Assembly (NCBI GenBank): GCA_011634665.1
Contig: WAEK01000018.1
Location: 783,501-847,500 of the forward strand
DNA from: Mortierella sp. BCC40632
Lineage: Eukaryota; Mortierellomycota; Mortierellomycetes; Mortierellales; Mortierellaceae
Length of the DNA stretch: 64,000 bases
Direction: 5' to 3'
Position numbers and translations under genes: made by a program. Under the pieces are notes generated by a model. That model did no database searches. It was not told where the DNA came from and saw only the letters and a list, made by a program, of their open reading frames with translations. Shown here piece after piece: positions 58,142 to 64,000 of this stretch. Numbering within the stretch: position 1 is the stretch's first letter; every line of letters begins with the position of its first letter.

Positions 58142-59278
58142 AATTCTCGAGCTTGCCTCTTGCTTCCTGGGGATTTTGAAGGGCACTTTAACAGCTGGAC
58201 AGACCTCGCCAGTCAGCTCCAACTACGGCTCACGCGGAATGATATTCTACAGTTGAAAGAGGCTATACGACTCCCTGATCTTATCAATACAGACGAGAGG
58301 GACTGATTGTCAGGGATTGAAGCCTTATGCATGGTTCTCTATCGTCTTTCGGCGTCCGTAAAGTTGGATCGAATGCAGTTTGTCTTCGGTCACCATTTGT
58401 GCGCTTGTTCACGCATAATCACGACAACAATTGAGTGGATAGCAACAAGGTGGACTGAGCTCCTTATATGGGACCCTCAAAGGCTAACTCGTGAGACTTT
58501 GTCACGGATCGCAGCAGCCTGCGGCTCTCGACCATTCACGTCTGATAGAGCATTTGGCTTTATTGATGAAACTGTTTGAAGGATCTGCAGGCCGAAACTG
58601 AACCAAGAGATTATGTACAATGGGCATAAAGGATACCATGCCTTAAAGTATCAAGTACTCGTCACGCCAGATGGAATCACTGTCCACGTTAGCGAGCCAC
58701 AAGCAGGTATTTTCCATGATCCCAACATCTACCTTCGTTCCAGACAACCAGACCTGCTGGAGCAATACGCTTGGGATGTAAATGGACGACCAATGGCAGT
58801 CTATGGTGACTCTGCTTACAATTTGGATTCGCATATGATGAAGCCGTATATCCAGAGATAGAGGATGCCAATTGAAGAAAGGCGGTTCAACACCGCAATG
58901 GCGAGAGAACATGTGTCTGTTGAAATGGCCCTTGGCAGCGTGCTCAACTATTTCCAGTCCCTGGATTTCTATCGAAACATGATGTTGCAAAAGTCGCCAA
59001 TCTGTCTATTCTTTCTAGTTAGCGTCCTTTTCACCAACGCTCTCTGTTGCTTAAGAGGAGGAAACAATATTACCGTACAATATGAGCTAGCACCCCCACC
59101 GTTATTACATTGCTTTAAGCCTCACCTTTTCAGAGATGTCATTGAAGAAATCAAGGATAAACCTTCATTTATCATTCTTCAGATCTATTATAGCTTGGAG
59201 AATCTGAAGGTAAACTTGCTGCCCACTCTCGAAAGCTGTTGTAAGCTTTTGAATAGCCTCTTTCATATCTTTGCGTGA
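58142..59278 (+). pseudogene. Harbinger DDE transposase with three in-frame stops
   Basis: One reading frame carries the whole conserved transposase without frameshift but is cut by TGA at 58304, TGA at 58577 and TAG at 58859. Family segments: LTRNDILQLKEAIRLPDLIN, GIEALCMVLYRLSASVKLDR, LIWDPQRLTRETLSRIAAAC, the first catalytic Asp in FGFIDETV, YNGHKGYHALKYQVLVTPDG, the second Asp region GIFHDPNIYLRS, VYGDSAYNLDSHMM, and the region with the last acidic residue MPIEERRFNTAMAREHVSVE. The second stop replaces the usual Arg of the TVRPICRP motif, consistent with a CGA to TGA change. The catalytic acidic residues remain, so decay is recent or only a few mutations deep. No intact start was found; the frame opens near 58095. 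Confidence 0.87.
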
Positions 59279-60319
59279 TTCTGCCCCTGCCTCTAAGTAT
59301 CTTGCGATTGCCTTTGAGTTTGTCTGAAGTCTTTGAAGATCGGATAGGGTGCTCGAGAATGATGAGCTTGATGCATTTGCCGCTCCATCTGTTCCTACGT
59401 TTGCCGCCGAATCAGCGGACGCAATAGAGGGTGAAGAAGATCCATCTCTAGACAATGTCGACGTTGATCTCGAGTTGCTCGTTGCAGTTGCAGGTAAAGC
59501 TGAAGCGTTGGCGTTTGATGACGAAGACACTGCTGATGCGGACGCGGACGCGGACCCTGCTGTTGATGAGGCGGATGAAGTTGCTGAAGTGGTTGGGCCT
59601 GGTCTCCGCGTTGAACTCGAACTTGCGGAATGAAATTGGCTGGATGATCCTTGGGAGTCTGATTGTTCAAGTGCTGCGTATGGGCGTTTCCCATACCTCT
59701 GTGTTGCCAGCTTGCGCATCTCTTCCACCATGCTATGTGTTTGCTGAAATATATCCCGTTTTTTGGTACGCCCTGATTTTAAGGATTCAGCTCTTTCTTT
59801 ACAAGCATTCGATGCTGTCACTACACGTCTCATCCGTTCCATGTGAGGAAGTGGGGCGATTCCTGTTGCAGTCTTCAGCGTGGCCTCATACTGTCTAACG
59901 AGTGTCTGATGTGCATCCCAGCGTTTCTTGCATGCTCCTTCACTGAGACTTGTATAGCGAGGTACAAAGCCTTTTTCAATCCTATCATTGTCGAGGCCCT
60001 TCAAGTGAGTAAAAACATTCGCCCATGCCTCTTTCTTTTGACCATACTGAGCGTCATATGGGGTGAACAGCTCAATAGCTGATAGTAGTTCAGTGTCCTC
60101 CTGGCTGCCATTCGTAAAACCTCGGAAGGGAATCTTGCGCTTGAGCCTTGGCTCATCATCGGTCAAGTCTTCGTCTGGAAGAACCCTTTGGTTGTCGTCA
60201 GACTGGTCGACTGCTGAGTTACCAAGAGTTGTTCCTGTTGATTCCCGTAGCTCGTTATCTGAATTGTCGTTTGATTGTGCTGAGTGATGAGATGGAATAG
60301 GGGTGCTGGAGAAAGACAT
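59165..60319 (-). CDS. Myb/SANT-like DNA-binding protein of the Harbinger element
   Basis: An intact frame of 384 residues from the Met at 60319 (MSFSSTPIPSHHSAQSNDN); an upstream in-frame Met at 60526 precedes sequence that does not look protein-like. After an acidic N-terminus and a basic patch (EPRLKRKIPFRGFT) comes the Myb/trihelix-like domain: DTELLSAIELFTPYDAQYGQ, KKEAWANVFTHLKGLD, GACKKRWDAHQTLVRQYEAT. A Ser/Ala/Thr-rich linker (SSASSTAGSASASASAVSSS) leads to a C-terminal coiled coil (RYLEAGAESRKDMKEAIQKL ... LQILQAIIDLKNDK). In Harbinger elements such a protein carries the transposase to the nucleus and to the transposon ends. It is open while its transposase is broken, so it may be a recent relic, mobilised in trans, or co-opted by the host. 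Confidence 0.85.
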   Translation of the reverse strand: MSFSSTPIPSHHSAQSNDNSDNELRESTGTTLGNSAVDQSDDNQRVLPDEDLTDDEPRLKRKIPFRGFTNGSQEDTELLSAIELFTPYDAQYGQKKEAWANVFTHLKGLDNDRIEKGFVPRYTSLSEGACKKRWDAHQTLVRQYEATLKTATGIAPLPHMERMRRVVTASNACKERAESLKSGRTKKRDIFQQTHSMVEEMRKLATQRYGKRPYAALEQSDSQGSSSQFHSASSSSTRRPGPTTSATSSASSTAGSASASASAVSSSSNANASALPATATSNSRSTSTLSRDGSSSPSIASADSAANVGTDGAANASSSSFSSTLSDLQRLQTNSKAIARYLEAGAESRKDMKEAIQKLTTAFESGQQVYLQILQAIIDLKNDK

Positions 60320-61039
60320 GACTGATGGATGGGCAAGGAGATGGAGAAGCAAGGAGAGGCTCGCGCGGGAGTCAAACCAAAAACCCGCTGTGACATTTCT
60401 TGAAGAACATTTGAAGAAAACTCTTCGGGCAAAGAAATCTTCGAAACAATCTTCCTCAAGCAGTGCCACATAAAGGGAGCCTTGAGGGAAATTCAAAGGA
60501 AATTTCTGCTTGTTAAAATACTTCAATGTCGCCTTGGTGGCTTTGACTCCTCTTACTCATGACATGGACATGGACATGACACTCAGACGTGACGCTGGCC
60601 CCCCCATGTCGCGTGTGCGTTGTGAGCACATGGAATCAATGGAGCTGGTTCCAGTTTCTGGATTTTTTTTTTTTTTTTTTTTTTTTGTAAAGGGATGCAG
60701 CTTCCTTCTCTTTCTAGGCATTGACGCGTATTTGCGTAGTTATGAGGGGAATGGGCCTAATGGCCCAATAGGGTGAGAATGCGAAGGGCCATCGACCGTG
60801 CTCCGTCCCACTCCGGAGAAACCCCCAATAAACCGTCTCCACAAAAGGGATACGGGACAGGGACGGAACCAATGATGCGCGTGATACAGTTTGACGGAAG
60901 GAAAAAAAAAAACGCCCGTTTTTTCTTTTTCTTTCTTTCTTCTTCTTCATCTTTTGGCCTCTTCATCTTTTCTCCATTCGTCTGTCTCCATCCTCATCCA
61001 AACCTTTCTCCTTCATTCACTCCTCTCCACTCTACCACC
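60320..61039. other. intergenic region upstream of the isochorismatase-like gene
   Basis: The left part (to about 60530) is the upstream region of the Harbinger Myb gene. A run of about 22 T lies at 60664-60686. From 60915 to 61039 the sequence is strongly pyrimidine-rich (TTTCTTTCTTCTTCTTCATC), the probable leader of the next gene. GACATGGACATGGACATGAC near 60562 is a small tandem repeat. Confidence 0.5.
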
Positions 61040-62253
61040 ATGTCTCTTCCTGTGCTCCGCAATGTTGGTCGTATCCACCAAAAGTCGACCGCCTTCTTCC
61101 TCTGCGACATTCAGGAAAAGTTCCGCACTCATATCTTCCAATTCCCCTCCGTGGTTGCCACCGCTCAAAAGATGGTATTGCCTGCCTGAGCCTACCAAAG
61201 CGTCTCTGCCCAGAATTCAGTTCTTTTATAGGCCTGCTTACCTCTTCCACTCTCTCTCTCTTTCTTTCTCCTCTTTCTTGCTCTGTTGTAGATTGCAGCC
61301 CACAAGGTCCTTGACATTCCTCTGATCGTCACGGAACAGGTGCGTTACAAAGCAGAATAGCTTGCTCGTGAGAAAAAAAAAAAATGTAGACCGAATAATA
61401 TGCATGCATGCTAAAAAAAAAAATCTTGTTGGCTCAACGTCTGATCTACAATGATACACAACAGAACCCAAGAGCATTGGGCGTCACCGCACCCGAACTC
61501 GATATCTCAGAGGCCAAGGTCAACATCCCAAAGACAAAATTCTCGATGCTTGTGCCTGAGGTCGAGAAGGAGCTCAAGGGTGTCAAGTCAGTGGTCCTTT
61601 TCGGCATTGAGGTAAAAAAAAAAAAAAAATCCAGCTGCCTCTCCTTCTTCCTCCTCCCCCAACACAACATTTATCCTCCCACGACTTTTGAGACAATATA
61701 TTTTTTTCTTCTTCTTTTCTTTTTCCTCACAAACCCTAGTTTTCTTTTTACCCTGCTGACCCGAAAGCTAACCTTGATATTGCATGTTTGTGTGTCCCTT
61801 CCTAGTCTCACGTATGTGTATTGCAGACAGCACTGGATCTTTTGGAGAACAACTATGATGTCCATGTCCTCGTCGACGGAGTGTCGAGCATGAACCATTA
61901 TGAAATTGAGCCTGCCCTGAACGTGAGTTTTTGTGATAATCGAGATGATACCAGATGCGCGAGGACTGTTGACAGAAAGGTTTGGGTTAGTGCAACTCGA
62001 CCAGTACCATTCATTTTGCTAATTGCTTTTCATTCTTCTCCTTCTTCTTCTTCTTCTTCTTCTTCTTCTTCCTTGGGCGGGAACCTTACAGCGCATCAAG
62101 AATGCCGGAGGATACGTGACAACCAGCGAGTCGATCTTGTTTCAACTTTTGGGAGACTCTGGTCATGAAAAGTTCAAGATGATCTCTCAGCTGGTCAAGA
62201 GCACCAAGGAGGCGACTGCCAACAACAAGTTGTTTGTCCGTAGCAACATCTAA
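61040..62253 (+). CDS. isochorismatase-domain hydrolase (ISOC1/2-like)
   Basis: A cysteine-hydrolase-fold protein of about 200 residues; the eukaryotic ISOC members have no firmly known substrate. Start ATG 61040 gives [20 protein letters not shown]. Catalytic-type residues are present: Asp in [15 protein letters not shown], Lys in [16 protein letters not shown], and the nucleophile Cys in [14 protein letters not shown], restored by joining LFGIE to the exon at 61806. Further introns are placed at [35 protein letters not shown], and [19 protein letters not shown]. It ends [11 protein letters not shown] 62251-62253. No targeting signal. The read-through frames across the introns are shadows. 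Confidence 0.9.
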
Positions 62254-62959
62254 GCAAACTACTAGACAACTAGACAGTCCAAACAATTAAAAAAAAAAAA
62301 AAAAAAGGGACATTCCATGAGGCGGAGTTGTTGTGTCGACAAGGAAATGAACAAATCCAGGATTTTGCTTTTGGCTGAAGCAGGTCGGCAGATCCGGCTA
62401 TTCTGGCTGTTTAATCTGTCATGCCCGACTGCTGAGCCTCGATTGAGAGAGAGAGAGAGAAATAGAGAGAGAGAGAAAGGCTCTTGAGCGCGACGACGCT
62501 AGACTCGGGCTCCGATGTTGCTTTGGAATCTGGATCGAACAAGGCAGTACGTAGTGAGGCTGCGGCCAACAACAGCGACGCCTCAGTGCGGCTCCTTTTT
62601 TTTTTTATTTGCATGGTGTGCATTTCTCGAAGCCTCTCTCTCTTTTTTTTTTTTTTTTTTTTTTGCTCCACCCCTTCGTTCGAGAGCTGCATGCGTGCTC
62701 ATCGCTTGGTTGTAATATCCGGCGGCGATGTGTTTCGGGGCGAGGAAGGCGTGGAAGGCGGGAGAGGAAGAGGAGCAAAGCCAAGTTTTGTCCTATTCCT
62801 GGGTCTAATTAGACTCGCAAACAGAGAGACAGACAGAGCGAGAGAGAGAGAGAGAGAGAGAGTCACAGTTGCCACCCTTTCTTCATTGACCATTGCCGCG
62901 CACAGCGTTTTGGCTTTTTGTCTCTCTTTCTCTGACTCTTTTCTTCTCCTTCTTCTCTC

Positions 62960-62990
<31 letters not shown>

Positions 62991-63159
62991 TCCTTCTCTC
63001 TCACTCTCTCACTCTCTTCACACAAGGCCCTTACTGTTTCCACCCCCACCCCCCCCACCTCACCTCACCTCATCCCGGCCGCCTCTTCCTCCTTCTCTTC
63101 TTTTTCCTCTTCCTCTTCCTCTTCAACGACCAACTACCTTCCTCTTCTGTCATCTCACT
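62254..63159. promoter_or_regulatory. intergenic and leader region rich in simple repeats
   Basis: No supported gene. Contents: an A run at 62290-62306, GAGAGA near 62444-62476, T runs at 62597-62606 and 62643-62664, (GA)n at 62838-62862, (CT)n at 62956-63010, and CCACCTCACCTCACC near 63050 leading into CTTCCTCTTCC and the ATG at 63160. The last 250 nt look like the pyrimidine-rich leader of the final gene. Confidence 0.55.
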
Positions 63160-64000
63160 ATGGGCATCCCGATCCAACTTCCTTCCTCTCCGCCACCACG
63201 GCACTCGCCTGGCCACGCCCCAAAGCTTTCTTGGTCCTCAGGAACATTCCCTACACCACCCCTCGCCTCGCTCTCCACGGTTGCCGTTGCCTCTTCTCCT
63301 TCAGCCTCTTCTTCTTCTTCTTCTTCTTCTTCTTCTTCTTCCTCTTCTACAGCCCCTCCTGACTCTGCCCTGTCGGCCTTGTCTTTTGCATCTTCCACCT
63401 CCAACACCAACCCATCATTTCCACAAGCCTCGCCCCCACTTGAAGCATCCCCGTCTGTCATCGGTGAGAATAGCAACAGCAATAATAATAACGGTAATAA
63501 CAGTGACAACAACAATAACAACAACAACAACAACAACAACAATACCAACGACAACAACACAAATGTGGGAATTGATGTTGATAGTGCACAGAGCGGCGCT
63601 TCAAGAACCGTGCCCAGAAGGGCCGCAGATCCTTTGTCCCAGTCTCTTACAGTCTCTGTTGCCTCTAATTCTACAGAGCTGACCCCTCCCGCACCGACGG
63701 CCTCACCACAGGAGCGACGGTCCCCAAGACCACACCCGAGTCTGCGTCGTGTTGACCGCATGCCCGTGTTCATTGCAACGAATACAGGCTCGGCCCATTC
63801 TCCAACAAGCACCACCCCTAGCACAGGAAGCCCTCCAGGCACACAGACATCTCATCCAGACTCGACGACAAATGCTGCAGGGACCAGCACGTCCTCACGG
63901 CTCTCCTCTTCCTCCTCACCCTCGACTACACGAGCCGCTGGCCCCATTCTCTCCTCTGCGCTCCTGCCGTCTCCCCCACCCGCGCTTGCTTCCGCTACGA
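63160..64000 (+). CDS. 5' part of a large low-complexity protein, cut by the window end
   Basis: An open frame from ATG 63160 (MGIPIQLPSSPPPRHSPGH) runs to the window edge without a stop, at least 280 codons. It is Ser/Pro/Thr-rich with a run of about 14 Ser encoded by (TCT)n at 63307-63345 and an Asn-rich block (SNSNNNNGNNSDNNNNNNN) encoded by (AAC)n at 63476-63545. No domain is visible yet. Such N-termini are common in fungal transcription factors and signalling proteins, but the family cannot be named from this part. The pyrimidine-rich leader supports the start. Confidence 0.65.
   Translation, partial: MGIPIQLPSSPPPRHSPGHAPKLSWSSGTFPTPPLASLSTVAVASSPSASSSSSSSSSSSSSSTAPPDSALSALSFASSTSNTNPSFPQASPPLEASPSVIGENSNSNNNNGNNSDNNNNNNNNNNNNTNDNNTNVGIDVDSAQSGASRTVPRRAADPLSQSLTVSVASNSTELTPPAPTASPQERRSPRPHPSLRRVDRMPVFIATNTGSAHSPTSTTPSTGSPPGTQTSHPDSTTNAAGTSTSSRLSSSSSPSTTRAAGPILSSALLPSPPPALASAT

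Larger units (their letters stand above)
58095..60319. mobile_element. PIF/Harbinger-type DNA transposon, decayed
   Basis: Two convergent genes typical of PIF/Harbinger elements lie side by side: a DDE transposase on the plus strand (broken) and a Myb/SANT-like DNA-binding protein on the minus strand (open), overlapping at their 3' ends (59165-59278). The limits given are those of the coding parts. I looked for terminal inverted repeats and 3-nt target duplications flanking 57.5-61 kb but could not identify them by eye, so the true ends are unknown. Confidence 0.8.

Noticed and set aside
63150..63842. 230-codon minus-strand frame with Leu and Glu runs
   Set aside because: Antisense of (TCT)n and (AAC)n repeats in the plus-strand low-complexity gene, which has the better start and leader.

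Overview
The window is nuclear DNA of a filamentous fungus. Genes are close together on both strands, and most are cut by many short GT-AG introns of about 50-300 nt. Fungal families are present: Vid27, a Kre9/Knh-type wall protein, a DUF3020 protein, an Nrp1-like RNA-binding protein and a Zap1-like zinc-finger factor. The intron density, the pyrimidine-rich 5' leaders and the set of families suggest an early-diverging lineage such as Mucoromycota/Mortierellomycotina. That placement is inference; no marker gene settles it.

Layout. 0-3.2 kb: the end of an unidentified gene, a weakly coding stretch, and a minus-strand coiled-coil gene I cannot name. 3.4-6.8 kb: VID27. 7.0-11.2 kb: a secreted S8 subtilase (minus) whose catalytic-His exon start is damaged. 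11.7-14 kb: ILV3 dihydroxy-acid dehydratase (minus). 15.8-20.3 kb: a cysteine-rich Ser/Thr protein followed by a Zap1-like factor with two tandem CWCH2 finger pairs and a Met-rich tail, a possible metal-response locus. 20.7-23.5 kb: CofD/YvcK-like protein (minus). 24.4-27.0 kb: Nrp1-like exonuclease/RRM/five RanBP2-finger protein. 28.5-29.9 kb: DUF3020 protein (minus). 29.9-31.6 kb: no intact gene. 31.6-35.9 kb: GH2 beta-mannosidase (minus). 36.9-38.6 kb: mitochondrial tryptophanyl-tRNA synthetase (minus), divergent from MED9 (38.8-39.7 kb). 40.1-43.6 kb: MCM2. 44.0-46.3 kb: leukotriene-A4-hydrolase-type M1 peptidase. 46.6-48.4 kb: REV7. 48.9-54.4 kb: SKI2 (minus). 54.7-55.5 kb: a Kre9/Knh-like membrane protein. 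55.7-57.5 kb: unassigned minus-strand coding traces. 58.1-60.3 kb: a PIF/Harbinger element with a transposase broken by three in-frame stops and an intact convergent Myb/SANT-like partner. 61.0-62.3 kb: isochorismatase-fold protein. 63.2 kb to the end: an open, low-complexity reading frame cut by the window edge.

These are mostly independent housekeeping genes: DNA replication and repair (MCM2, REV7), RNA turnover and binding (SKI2, NRP1-like), transcription (MED9, zinc finger), mitochondrial translation and amino-acid synthesis (MSW1, ILV3), and cell surface or secretion (subtilase, Kre9/Knh-like). There is no operon logic. Homopolymer A/T runs of 17-45 nt are very common, many of them in introns near exon ends, and simple repeats (CT, GA, CA, TCT, AAC) lie in leaders and intergenic DNA. 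The least ordinary parts are the metal-type regulator pair, the decaying Harbinger element, the REV7 gene with tiny 5' exons and a long insertion, and the damaged subtilase.
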